This document shows, piece by piece, positions 1 to 13,900 of a stretch of DNA of 64,000 nucleotides. Below the pieces are notes generated by a model that was not told the DNA's origin, did no database searches, and was given only the letters and a program-made list of their open reading frames with translations. How positions within the stretch are numbered: the first letter of the stretch is position 1; every line of letters begins with the position of its first letter. The position numbers and the translations under genes were made by a program. The stretch comes from Protonemura montana (Eukaryota > Arthropoda > Insecta > Plecoptera > Nemouridae): contig OX387602.1 of NCBI GenBank assembly GCA_947568835.1, forward strand, positions 15,985,021-16,049,020, given 5' to 3'.

Positions 1-3000
1 AACAGAAATTCGCACACCTCCAGCGTGGTCAACGTGAATTTAATTGAATAACTGTGTGGTTGGAGAACATACTCATTCGTACATACCCATTTCAAGAAAT
101 AACTGTTGGATAGAATTAATTCTGTCTACGCAAAGGTAGCCAGGGTTGGCTTTATGGCCGACCAAATCCCTTCGTCTGTGATTATTAGCATATCTTCGCA
201 CGTGGCCTCAGCTTTGAATGGAATGGCACTGCCATTATCCACCGACCTGTCACCACTACGCTGACACTTCAGGCCTAATTCAATTGAGCTGACAAAACAG
301 GAAGCAAACCAGCGGGCAATATCGTGAACAGATGAAATTACCGGCCAATTTCATTTCTATCCCCTTCCCCGCCGAGGGCTGCTGCGACTCCAACGTATGG
401 ACCGTTCTCGCGTGTTATTCGCATCCTCGATAAACGGTTCCAACGCATGGGGTTGGCGATATTACGTCGCTATCAATGCTAATCTTTCAACATTTCCGTC
501 CGGATTTGGCTGGGCTCCTTTGATCGCACCACTATCAGTTCGTACAATGATGTTCCAGCTCTAATTCGCATTACTAATATTACACCTCGCCCTTAATGTT
601 ATACGGTTTGTTGAAAGCGATGAAATCAAAATGTATAAGCCCGCCTTCATTCGAGTTTAACTGTAGTTCATGGCTCGAAGGTAAATCATGGAAATATTCT
701 AGCGCTGCAAAGAGAAATATGTGTAGTAAAACGCGAAACGTGTTCGTTATTCATTAAATTTGGGTATGATTTTATTATTTATTTGCACTCAGGTTAAAAG
801 GGTTCTCTTTTAATGTTTAGCTTTTCACATTTATCTTTCTGAATGTAATTTCTATGATCCCTTTGAAGTACATTTTCCATGTGAACGTACGCAAACTTCA
901 GGGGTTCGAAATCATCTTGATAAACATCCCTTTACGTGCAGAGAAGCAGGAGATAATGTCATTGAGGTCCATACCAAGTGAAGAGTCTGACAATAACGTG
1001 TTGACAGAAGAAATACGATTCTCACATGATACGGCCCGCATAGACATATGAGCGATACCTGCTCAGTCATTATTCATCCCCTAAGCACCTTCCTTTGATG
1101 GAGACCTATCTCGAATGAATCGGGGTGGGAACGGGGATAACATTCTATTTTGTATCAGCCTCCATTTACCTTTGTGGGTGCACCAGATATCGGACGGTCC
1201 ATTTTCATGTTATTATATCAAGTTTTGTCAGGATTTTGTCGATAAAGAACATAATTCCTTTCAACCATGTCCTGATTTAGGTTGAGTTTCACAGCGAAAA
1301 ATGTAGCCCTATCCTAGGTTTCATTGCGTTCGTCCTCTCGTAAATTTACTGAGCCTTTAAAATTATACAATTTACGACCAACCCTTCTAAAAGTAAAAAC
1401 CCAACTCAACCATTTTTACTACCACCATTATAAAACATTGAGTACTTGCTGTTTTAGAGCAATTTTACGACGCACTTGTCTTACTATTGTTTCCTTTACG
1501 ACGAGTGGTTCTGCGCAACACGGAACTACGAATTCTACATTCATTACGCACTTACACCTAATGGACACGCATTATTTCACGCGCGCGACAACGCCTCTGC
1601 AGATAATTGTAGAACAGAACCACAGTCTGTTCAAACCCGAAGGTGTGATAATCTGTCATCACTATATAAGCTTGCTAAATGTAGGTACAACGTGCACAAT
1701 GTTTACATTGATTAGGGGCGAAATTAGTTAATTCATTACTATAGCCCTCCTTGTTTGTGCGTCTTTGACAATATAATCCTTCGATCAATATTCCCACTGG
1801 ACATATTTCACGAGTTTTTTACACTCGACATATTTCGAACTCGGCGGCCGTCGTTATTAAGTCCCCACAGCGAAGCCGTACGAGTATGAAACTACCCTCC
1901 AAAGTTGAATAGCTAAATGCAAACATTGAGGCTCATACACAAGTTTCGAGTGGATCACAGAGACTGGAGTGCAAAGCTCTTTCACGGGGAACTTTTTTGA
2001 CCACATGTGCACGATGAACTATTATAACGAGGTGGGTGGCTGATCAATAATCGATAAGGGGTTGGTAATCATCGGAATGCACTTTATGCAAATCATGGAC
2101 TCGTGCGAATCCGCGTGCACGTGTTCTTAGGGAACGCTCGCGGAAAATTTTCACCTCACGTATATCGGTTTCCCGATTTTCCCCATTTTGCGAGCACAGC
2201 TGTGGATTTGGCGTGGCACTGACATATCAATTTCCAATTAGCTTTGTTATCGTAAACGCCGTGCAGAGGCAACATTAACTAATTAGTCTGGTCGAGTCCG
2301 CCAATGAGTGGATACAAAAGGATCAAAATCAGACAATAATAATAATTTGCTCGTGAGTAATAGTTGCAAAGCAAAACGGGAAACCGATACCATGCGTGTG
2401 CGAACATCGCACAGAGAGCGGTCTGGCTGATGAGTACGTTGTTTCAAGCATTGGTGTTACAGTGTAGTGAACAATGCTTCCTGCAATTTCCACGGGAGTT
2501 TGGAAACTGTTTGCATTGAAGGGTCAGTCGGGAACGTAGTACATTCGGTATTAGATTACGATACATTGACAAGATCATGGGATTTGAGGGCCTTGTTAGC
2601 ACGATCCGAGAATGGATAAAGCTAGCCAGAAGGCATGCTAGCCACATCAACATGAGCAGGTTCTTTTACTCCAGTCTTTGAGTGTAGTGGACTTTTGTAC
2701 TGGTTTCCCGGACAAAGAGCAAACAAGTAGTGCGAACATGCCGGGGGCTGGGGGTAAGCTTGGCCCACTCAGCACCGAGTCGGATAGGGAGATTGGGGCG
2801 TTGGGAAGTCTGCGAGAGGGGCAGCTGTCATGCGAAATGGGCCATATCATATTGGAGTTCCATAGAGCTGCAGTGCTCACTGCTGAAAAGAAATATTCCA
2901 GTGTAGCCGAGCTTGAAATATGCAAGAATTGTCGTTCTTTTCTAAAGTTCAGAAAAGGAAAACAAATAATGCGGACTAGTTTTTATTACGGTTCCTTTTC

Positions 3001-6000
3001 TTCCTGAAATATTCAAGGATTTTTTGGCTTTTGTTCGAAAGCGAATAAGAAACGTGAAATTGAGTGGCCAAGTTTTGGGGAAGAATTAGCGGCGTTTTGT
3101 TGCCGTTTTCTAGCTTGCTGTGTTTTTCCATGTGTCAAAGTGGATGGCGGCAATAATTTACACTTTCGTCGAGTTGAGCGAGTCCTTCGAGTTCTGATGG
3201 ACAAGCTAGCTGTGTTATTCCAACTGCGCACAGCTTTCCACATAACTTTTTTTTTAGCGCAGCAGGTTTGATGCTTATACGATGCATTGAATCCAAATTG
3301 GCCACAACTGGAATAGAACAATGCATTCTCGTTCGCATGCACTTTTGGTATGCCTCTTGTGGACAGCCTTCGCTTATAAAATGAGCCATACTTGTCTTCT
3401 GCAACACAGCAAAAACGCGGAACATTTTGAGCGAGCTAAAGAAGAAATTTTCAAAGCCATTTCACAAACGAAATCGATCGGAATTATTTCCCAACCACCA
3501 AAACGCCGCGAAGCATTTACATTTTTTATCATTTAATATAATCCCGAATGCGGCAGATCCTTTCGATCGAAATGTCGCTAGGAGGTACGTCGTATAACAA
3601 AAAAATGTTTTGGATTATTCAAAACTTCATTCCTGGCCATAAAATCTGAAGTAGTCTCGTCGGTGTGGCCATGCCACGGTAATGGCTGCGTACGTGACTG
3701 ACTCGAGATTTCGCAATCATGGGACATGAAATTACCCTTCGCCTCGAAGCCACGTCTGTTCCAGAACATTTGTTCGGCATCAGCGTTCGCCTGCGATCAG
3801 ATGCTCCCACCAAAGGGGTAAAACGCGTCCATTTTGTCGCGCGGCGGCGACAATGTTTTATCGCTTTGCTGAGCGGGTTTCATAAAGCTTCATAACGCTT
3901 CATAAACTAGTACTCTCGACGGTGAAGTGCTTTTCCCATCATCGACTCTCTTGTCACCACTGCAGCATCCTGCCTCGTTCGCTTGCACATAATGAGTGTA
4001 GACTCAAGCCTGAGCACACACATCATTGCTTTGTGTCAATATTTGAAAAAACATTGTCAACGAAAGTCAGGCTCTGCATTATACCCACCGTCATCATCCG
4101 ACGCCGCCGTCGGGCCGATGGTGAGTTTGTTAATTAAATACCTGGCAAGAAACTCGTATCGAATTACTGGCAATGAAATTTGAATCGCGAGCCCTTTTCC
4201 CATGTGAAATGCGATTCGGCGCGGTGACTGGATTCCCTGTGTTATCCACTTGCCGCTGAGCAAACACTGTTGAAAACTTGCGATGCTACTCAAACAGCGC
4301 ATTGAAATCCCCGAGCTTTAAGCGACGCTAATTTCACTCCACCGAGAAAATCAAGGAAATTAAACGAAAAGATGAAAGATGAAAACCTGAAATACACTTC
4401 TCATCGTTATAAGCCGTCGCTCATAAATACTCTTGCGCGCAATCATCCACACTTCAATTGATCGGCCAAAACCAACTCAACGCTCACCGTTCGATAACCC
4501 CGAATGTCATTCACGCGCACATAGAAAACTATCCAAGAACTCAAATTCAAATCGAAACGATGAAAAATAGTTTGCAATATATCCACGAGTTTAGCCAAGG
4601 TGTTGAAGTCTAGACCGACGCACGCAAGCGCTCACGATAAGGGGTTATGTTGCTATGACTACACGGGGAGGTCTGGCGGGGGTCGATGGTTACCCCCATG
4701 GTCGTAAAGTTTTATGGGCCATCATAAGAGCGTCGCTTCTTAACGAGACTGCAGCCGAGGGGTGTGGATGTGTGCAGCTCACGCGGGCACCACTGCTGCT
4801 CAACCCCGAGTCGGGCGCACAACTCACTGACATATATATATATATACAATAATCCATGTGCCTAGCTCGCACGACTGTTATTAGTCCTCTATATATCTTG
4901 GAGACTGAGTCATATAATGGGAGGGTGTTCATGGCACACTGCAGCGGGGCTTGATTAACGTATTATCTGAACGTCATTTGTGGCAGTAAATATTTTAAAC
5001 GCTGGCTCCGCCGCCCGTGACAGCTGATCGTAATGTTGCGAACTTTATGACAAAGATATCCCTGCTACGTCTTATTGCGTGTGGTAAGGTTTATTGCAAA
5101 CTTTGGTGAATACACTTGGAACTTTTCAGTTGTTTTGTGGCGGTCGCTCGGCACCGGATATTACATTTAGATGAGGTCTGCCATGGGTGGAGGTGCCGAA
5201 TTTTTATTGTTCAGTTTCTATATATTTTATCGCTTTATAAAAATAGGAGCTACTTTTGAAAACACAATTTTAAATAGATTACTCTCAGGTGTACTTTGCT
5301 TCAAGAGGCTAAAAGAACTCTTCATCATATTACAAGTCGAGTAAAGCTATTATTTTCTCACCAAAAACTTTTTATTAACTTTTAAATCATCTTAAAAAGA
5401 GTTTACAGCGTCCGTCTCATTTCCCGTGCCCCCCATTCGTTCAAATGACTGTACTTTACGCAATGCACCCCTACAGGTTTCGTGGGTGGACGCACATGGG
5501 TTGGGGTGGGGGTGCGTGGGGGGCTACGCACTAAGCACACCTCTGTTGGCCAACTGCCACTAATGCTCTCCCAATCGCGCGGTGTTTCATGCGGGGAGGG
5601 GGGCTCCCAGACAGAGCGATCATGGTTTCAATTCAGGAGATTAGCCAGGATCAATCTCAATGTTTCGTCGCCGAATTATGATTGATGAAAGCTACATTTA
5701 ATTTTGTTTTTAAAACAGTTTTTCGCACTTTAGTATTTGTCTTGTATTATTTGTAGGATGTCCATTGCAGAAACACCAAAAATAAAATCTGTAGCTTGAA
5801 TCTAATAGTGTAATTTATTTTCAAATTACGTGAAACGAAATGAGATTAGTATTTCATAAACAAGTCAATCTAATTTCCATTCCCTGATTGAGGCTGGTCC
5901 ATTAGTTTTGACGTTTTATTTTATAACGTACGTTCCTCGCAACGGGCTCGCCGGCGAATGATTTAAACGCTGTATGTAGCCGAGGCAATTACGTACTTGA

Positions 6001-9000
6001 TAAAAGATTCAATGCGTTCATTGTACACACAGCGTCCTGAATAGCACTGATCGCCATTCAACTGGCCAACGATTCTATTCATTGCACTTTTTTTCTTCTT
6101 TTTTTTTGCAAATTATTAGTCCCTTGCTAATTCAAAATCTCCTTTTACATCAACTGCAAAGTTGCCATTGACGCGAATGTCAAATCGAGTGCTTTCTTAG
6201 CGTCTTTGTGCACCGAAAACCAGTCGGCGTTCCGCTATAAATACTTGATGGTTGCAACCTGATACTGCCGAATCAACCCTATATCCAATCCGACGCAGCA
6301 CAATGCTTCACAAACTTTTAATCAGATTTTTATCGTGAACTTTCCTTCCCCCTTTTTTTGGCAAGCTAAGGAGGGCTTCACGTTTTAGGGATCAGTTTTA
6401 TTCTTTCCTGTTTCCATACGGACCACGTGGAAAACATTTTGTGTAACTCATTCATATCTGTGACACCGGGACATTATTTCGGCGCATATGAAATGGATTT
6501 CAAATGCAAATTCGCATCGCGATGATATCAAAGAAATCGTAATTTTTCTTAGATACTCTTGCGCTGTGTGCTGAGAAGTAATTCTCTTCAGCTTCAGGCC
6601 ACGAGGCAACATGTGCACTTCGCCGTGGCTTGCAGCTGATTTGAAATATCAACATCTGGACCACTTTTCAAGTCCGTATATGCTCTGCTCTGCGGGCATG
6701 TGTGCTTTTTAATTAGTTCGAGATTAATTATCCAGCGCTGCTTAAACAAAGTTTCGAAGACTGGGGTCTTATCTCTCGCACTTTGAATTTTCTTAAACGA
6801 CCCTAGATTTCTTTTATCGTAGTTTTTATGAACGCACTTTTTTTTTTCTTGGCCCGCAATCGTAAAATGGAATACCAAAACGCACGTAAGCTGCGCGTAA
6901 CTTATTAAAGCGGGCGCGATATTAACGGGGATGCTACACAAAGAGGATTGTCAGGACGAAAAGCGGGCACAGTTTCCCACCACGCGGGAAACGATTTAAA
7001 GCTTGCTATAAGCTGACTTTAGGCAAGTTTAGGTTTATAGCGTTATTTTAGATCTCGTTTTCCCTGCTATCTTTTCAAGACTCTTACATTCGGGACATAC
7101 GAGATAGTTGTTTGTTCAAATAGGCAATTTTCAAAACTTGGCAACGGATATTGCAAGATTATCAATTATGTATTCGGTTCAGTTCCACACCCAGCCCTGT
7201 TTAAGAATTCATCATCATAGATTCGAACTTAATCAAGGAAGGTGCTCCCGAAAGTTTTCTAATTAATTTTCCTGTAATTTGCTCAGGCTCCGCAATATAT
7301 TTTCACGAGGTTTTTAACCGAAAGTTATTAATTACCCGTGGATTTCTCTCTTGCTGACTGAAAATGATGGTGTTTTTCACAACATGACAACACCAACACG
7401 ACAAACTGCATGCTATATCGATCCACCGCGCTCATTTCTCTTTCAATGCAACCATTTCGAGTTAATTAACCCCTCTCTTTATTTAAATCTTGGCTCTTGG
7501 ATCCGGGTGTCCCAACGGCCCGCCGGGCTCTTCGCGTGGTGCTCCATGCTCCATCTTCCTACCCCTCTCCCCCGCACCTCGTTCCTCGCGTCCCAAGCCA
7601 CTACCCGGCCAAGTCAGGCCATGTGCCTCTTATTTCATCCTATTATTCGCAATTCCCTCGCGCGTTCCACACTGTTTTACTACTCATTACTCCATGCACC
7701 TTTATCATGGTTTATTGTGCCAACTCTTCCATACAACTCTGCTGCACCCCTGGCCTATCTCTCGTGTGAGTCACCCCCCTCCGCCCCAGCCCCATCCACA
7801 CAAAACTACCCCCTGCTCAGCTGGGCCAGCTCATAACGGTGCCGACGTCGGTCCCAGTCGCTGAACGACGCTTCCACGAGATTGCCACGGCTCTCACAAT
7901 CAAGTTAACGCGAAGATACTAGTTCGTAAATTCTTCGGGGCTAGTTCGAGATCCGTTTACCCTCGGAGTGGGTGTGTGTGCTTCTCGTCAGATGAGCGTC
8001 ACTTTAACGAAGCACACCACTTTCACTCACATCGGGCTCAGCGGGAAGTTGGTTCGGAAAGTTATACTTACTTGTATTGTTTGAGGGAACTGTTTGTTGC
8101 GTAGCTTCATACGAGATAGGCCGATAAATGCTGCCAACTTATTAGACAAAAACATTTTCTAATGGGTTTAATGGGATGAGTGAAAAGTTAAATAATTAAC
8201 AAAGTTCAGAGATGATTTCTGGATCGTTATTTTTCGCTTTTCTCTAAGTTTATCGCTAATTACTGTCAGCTTTCTATGGGGCTACAATCTTCATTGAAAC
8301 TAATCAGGACTTATGCCCCTAATGGACGCAGTAATGTTGATTTCAATAAGTGGAAAGCTGCCAACGTCGCCCCTCGTGGGGGCCTAAACCTGAGGCGCAC
8401 GGAAGAATTGTATCTTCTGGAAAATAGAAATACGCGTGGATGGGGCAATTTATAAAGCGCAAGGGTGCGTGGCCGTCGCCTTCGCGTCGACGTTAAGATG
8501 TACATTAATATAAAAGCTTTACTACATAAGTACTTATTTATGACGAATTCAAAACGTCGAGACGAGATGTTAATTTCGAAAATTACTGCAACGTGAATAG
8601 AGCTTTTCAAGTCAAGTTGTCATTTGCTCATGGAGCAGCAGCAGCAGCAGAGTTTCACGAGCAAGATTTTCTACGATGCGTATTTATTTTCCACCTCGTC
8701 TTTCTTTCCAAACACATACTGGTTTACAGGGGGATGAAAAAGTTGATAAGCCGTCCTCCTAATCCATAGAAACGAGAACAAAATATTGTGCACGAGGATA
8801 GAATAGGAATTACCAGAAGGTAGAGCGAGAAAGACGTTCAAAATGATGCGTCTAAAAATGTTCCATCAATCAGTGAGACGTGTTTCTTTTCTCCGAGCCG
8901 TCGTTCACACTTACCCTGTAAACGGGGAGGCCGGGCAACCTCCGTCGCCTTTGCGTTTGTGTGGACACGACCACGAGAGCCCCGAAAGAAAAAGAGAGCA

Positions 9001-10135
9001 GCAAGTTTTTAAATATTTTCTATTGGTTTTGTAGTAAAACGCGTGTGTTTATTGAACGTGCACGGTTATTTGGCATGGGGCGACGAAGACATGCGCTCAC
9101 CTTCTCGTCTGGCATGCGTCAGACGCCACGCCACCTTCTCGGAGATGTTTGGGCGTCGCGGGCCGGCGTCTCTTTCACAAATAAACAGCGGCAATCGACG
9201 GCCAAAGTCTCCCCCGCCTCCGCACCGCCCCCCACCACCCTGCCAACACTTCGGGGCGCTCCACTAAACACCAGCCGGCGTGCGAGCGTGAACCAAGCAA
9301 ACTAAATCAAACTTTACACATCAATTTCTCCGTGGCCTGTTTCGCTTGAATGGCATTCGCCGCAATATGACAACACTTCGTGGGATCAGCGCGTGTGATG
9401 GGACGACAAAAGCTGGTAGCCTGACTCTCTCCGGGGAGATGGGAATCGCTAAAGGTGAACTAGGCGGGGTCGTGGGAATTAACGGGGTTGTTTATGCAGC
9501 GGTTAGGTCTAATTGCTGCACTCCGGACCCTGCGCCCTTGTGGCTTGGGATATATTTTTTTGCTGTGTTTGAAAGGGTTTAGATAAGCATTAAAGCTGTA
9601 GTAGGTACATCGGAGATATACAGAAAGCGGCTGCTTCCGACAACGATCTGCGTGCTAGAGGTGGCGTTTTACGAGGGAGTCGACTAGAATGAAATGCCAG
9701 TTCTAATTTTGATCTGTGTTGATGTGCCGTGAACGAAAAAAAAATCAAATTTATTACAATTTGGATGTCGATCTCGATAATAATAAACGAGTTCGTGTTG
9801 TATTTTTCTGACACGTTATCCATCGAGTTACTCTTTTCGGATGGTACTTGATCATGCAAATAACTGTGTGGCACTTTGACAAAGTTCCAAAACCGCTCTC
9901 TGGATGTGTATAGCGAATGTGCGGAGAGCTCAATCGCAGTATCCAGGCTCACCGAGATTTTCGACATTCAAGGGAAGCGACTTCTACCTCCTCTATCAAC
10001 TACCTTTGCATCAATCCATCCTTAGGGACCAGCGAGTAGGGGGAGCGACGTTGAATGATGCTACCCGCGGGGACGAGCTCGTGCGTCAAAGGGAAAGGCT
10101 TTGGCTGACGAAGGCGTTTGCCTGTCTTGTTCCAG
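1..10135. other. Upstream region, no supportable gene
   Basis: No open frame here shows recognisable domains, an Ig pattern or paired splice sites. Low-complexity pieces include a TATA repeat (4831-4848), a CAG run (about 8635-8650), C-rich stretches (about 7540-7800 and 9200-9245) and a G-quadruplex motif (5498-5523). A TATAAATA box at about 6236 is isolated. Since otk exon 1 needs upstream coding exons on the same strand, this is probably a long otk intron or lies 5' of an unseen exon. Confidence 0.5.
5498..5523 (+). other. G-quadruplex motif
   Basis: Four G-runs of 3, 4, 5 and 6 bases separated by loops of 2, 1 and 5 bases fit the canonical quadruplex pattern. No gene start can be tied to it. 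Confidence 0.6.
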
Positions 10136-10923
10136 GGTTGGGCGAGCCGGTGCATGTGCAACTGCAGTCTCCAGACTCTGCCGAGAGGATCAAGTCCGGG
10201 GACAACGTGACACTCCGATGCCACGTGGACGGCAGCGGGGACGTCCGCGTCGACTGGTTCAGGTGGGTGCTCGGCGCGCTCCACGGAGAGATACGATCAC
10301 GCGCTGGACCGGAATTCTCGAGAGCAATTAGACGGGATAAGATCGGCCGCTGCGGCGAAGCTAACTTCTGGCTAATTCGATATTGATTTTCTTTCTTTTA
10401 CGTCGACTACCAGAGCTGTTTATTTACGAATTTATTGGAGGTCATTTTTTGTTTTGTTTTTGTAACTCTTGAACGTTGATTGGCTTGTCGGTTTGTTGAT
10501 TTTTAGCTTGGCCTCCGCACTTTGAAGTTTTGTTAATCAATGTGTTGAAAAAGAAAAAGCAAGTCTAAAAATCATCCTTTGCAGGCTTAAAACTACTGTT
10601 TATGTGTTTAATGTACATAATGAAAGGCTGTCAGCGAGTTTTTATAATTAAGCAATTACATCGTCAAAATTGCGTAGATTGATTTTATCATCGAGTCAAA
10701 ATAACGTGAATTAATGAAACCAACAACATATTGCTTTATCAACGAATGTGCCACATCAACAGGAACGCCATGCGCGTGACCAAGTCTGAGCGTATCTCGC
10801 TGAATAAGAAACGTCTGCACATCAAGGGAGCTTCCGTGGAGGACAACGGCGCTTACCGGTGCACTGCTCACAATGCTGCCGGGACGCGCGACAGCGATAC
10901 CAGTTTCCCGCTCGCTATCGCAG
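10136..10923 (+). CDS. otk: otk exons 1-2: first visible Ig domain
   Basis: Exons 10136-10262 and 10763-10923 are joined in phase 2 through an AG|G arginine codon. Together they make one Ig domain: Cys in LRCHVDG, Trp in DWFR, and the closing DNGAYRCTA motif. LRCH and WFR resemble the second Ig of vertebrate PTK7 more than the first, which suggests an upstream Ig exon. Exon 2 ends in phase 1. Confidence 0.88.
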
Positions 10924-13900
10924 GTAACTTGCCTTCACGCACCCTTCTCTTTGTGGTCACGACTAAGGAGTCTGGGAGCCGCACGGGAAACAGAGCTAAG
11001 ATGGCTGTTTGGGAGTAAGGAATGGCATGGAGTGTTTTCCTTACTGTGCTTTGCCACACGGTCGTACAACATTTCCCTTGATTTTTTTTGGGAAAATTTT
11101 CGAAAACCAACAGTCAGTATCGAATGCGGACTCTTAGCTTTCTAATGCAGGGGTCGGTATATTTCTAGCTGTCGCGGCTAGTCATTCAAAGTTCCCTGTT
11201 TGAGCTTTCTGCTCTTGAATCCTGAGTCCTACCTATGCTAATGCGCGTTTCAAAAAGTTTCGCCCTCCACTCAAAAGTTCAATCGCCTCTTTTGAGCGGA
11301 AGGTGTTTGATATTCTTCGCAAAGATTTTGTTTGTTCTTCCGGACATTTTTTTAAATTCCACACCACGCTAGCGGCCAGCGTAACTGCAAGAACGTACCG
11401 GGAGTTTGACTGAAGTGATGACGGGTGGCTAACGCCTAGGTTTTTACCCCAGGGAAGTCTTCGGCGCTGATCCTTACGCCGCCGAGGGACGTTCTGGTAA
11501 AAGAGGGTAGCGCCGCCTTGTTCGACTGCGCCTTCAAGCAGGCGGACCTCGTCGAGTGGTACTTCAAGGAGAACACTCCGCTGGAGAATGGCACGGGGTA
11601 AGTCTAGTCGCGACCTCCTGTGGTGTAAAGTCGCGATGTCGCGAATTCCAGATTCGGTGTGTCGGCGTCGTCTCGGCAGAGCCGAGACGATGGTGACGCG
11701 GAGGGTCGGGTTTTACCCCGTTGTCTCCGGGCGGCATGTCGCGAATTCATGTTGGATCCCCAAGTTAAGCAACTCAGCGCCGGGTCTGGTATTGGATGCC
11801 TTGCATGCGATGTGCAGGGCACGATGACGATTCATTTGGTCGTGTGTTGATTCTCAGTTTGCTGGCGCGTTGTAAAACAGTGTTTATGAGTTTTCGTCAA
11901 TGCCCAGAAGAAAATACTTTGATCTTTCTGTTGCACGTAAACAAAGGCAAGTTTACAACTTTACTTCCAAGATTCGGAGTACCAAGTTTGGAAAAGATCT
12001 TCAACTTGACAGAGACTATTGGTCTGGCTCAGATTGGGGGAGGGAGGGGGGTTCCTTGTGCACTCTTTGTGGGTTTTATGGATCTTCTATCACCGAGACA
12101 AAAAAAAACTGCTTCTGGCGATTACATGTGGAAGAGATACTAATTAAATCTTCATTCCAGGCTAAGAGGAAAATGGGGCGTGTTTTTCTCGAAATAGCGC
12201 GGCGGTGCGGGAAACGTCTGATACCTGCATTCATAAAACTATAAATGTGGGGCTGCAGCATTTTCCATGGCACCATATAAAAATGTATTCCAAGATAAAT
12301 AATTATTTAAATCTGTTTGCATTAGCGGGCAAGAAAAAATGTGTTCGCCTCGATTTTTACATAGAAATGTTTCGTTCTCCTTGATTTTTAGTGAGATCAT
12401 AACTGGCGCTCTGTCTTTACATAGGGTAGGCTTGTGTTTATGGGTTAATACATGTGCTATCACCAGTTTACTGTCTCCACTATAAATATTTATCAGCCTA
12501 AAGCGGTTTTTAGTTGCGCACAAAGAGCGCATTTGGTTCTGTCTTCTCGAAGCCACCCAGAAAAGCCCTGACTGTCAATTACGATCTCATGCTCACACCA
12601 TTTCAGCCCGATGTTGTATACAATACTGAGATGGGGACAGGGACACAAGTTTCACACATACTGGGTTTACCAGAGGGTGGTAAACAAAGTTATGGTATTA
12701 AAAAAAGTAAGAACTAGAGTATCCTGCCTGGTAATAAACATAGGCAGTAATAAAATCCATGATAAGAATCTAAATCAACTGTTCCAAACATTCAATTTCA
12801 GAGAAGTGGGAATGGGTCCATTTTTGCATTCTCTTGGTTTTTTTTATATCTATATATGTGTGGTGGGGGATTGAGGCTGGAAAATCAAACCAGTATAGGA
12901 ACCTGGAAACTTCAGATTGCCCTTACTGATTGCTCTATGTACTGAGCTTTCCAGGCACACAAGATTCCAGCCTCACCAGGTGGGATAAGGGATCTCGTAA
13001 ATCGTGTGATTTTATTGGCTTTAAGCCTTCTTTGAAGTTCACATTTTAGGACAATAATGCTCCATCTCATCCAGTTTTCCAATGCATCAAATTAAAATCA
13101 AACCAATAATGATTACTTTTGATTCCAGAACCATGGTCTTCCCCAACGGCTCTCTGCTGATCCACCAGGCATGGCCGGAGAACGAGGGGCTCTACTCTTG
13201 TGTGGGAATCCGGGAAAACACGGAAGCTGTACCTGAAACTTACACCGCCAAGCTGCGCATCGCCTGTAAGTTGCTTTGCGTTTGATGTTGAAACTCTTTT
13301 ATTTTATAATATAATTTTATATTATGTATAATTTGTTTCTATTTCTAGCTATTGTTGAACAAACTAATCTGTTTGGCATTATTTCAATTATACCACCAAG
13401 CTGTGCTACAATCTGACCTAATTCTGTCTAATTCCTGAATTTTAGGCATTATGGCCCTAATATTAATCTCCGACTCTTTTCAGACTTGAACAATCTATCT
13501 AGTGGTTCGTTCGAGCCGTCCCTCCCAGCTAGCCATACTCTGGTGGCGCCAGAGAAGGCTGAATTTGAGCTGACGTGCCTTGCCCCGCGCGGATCACCTC
13601 CTCCACACGTGTTCTGGCGCGACCCACGTGGACACGTCGTCACTGATTCAGGGCCTGTCCGCGTGGATGATAATCGCCTCGTAATAGAAGCAGTACGCGC
13701 TCGGGAGGATGCTGGGAACTACACATGTGTTGTCGAAAACACAGCCGGAACCAGGAATGCTTCCTTTCAGCTCATCGTTTCCAGTGAGTGCTATCTTTCA
13801 GATCCTACTCTCAATAATCTGTAATCAATTGCTGCCATTTTTTTAATTTGATTTATTTTTGTCTGCGCAACACATTAAAGTAAATGGTGAGAGCAAGAAC

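Noticed and set aside
1324-1731. 135-codon plus-strand frame
   Set aside because: A second frame is open over the same bases and neither shows a family pattern or splice support.
7351-7864. Three overlapping plus-strand frames in C-rich sequence
   Set aside because: Open because of C-rich composition. No domain and no consistent frame.
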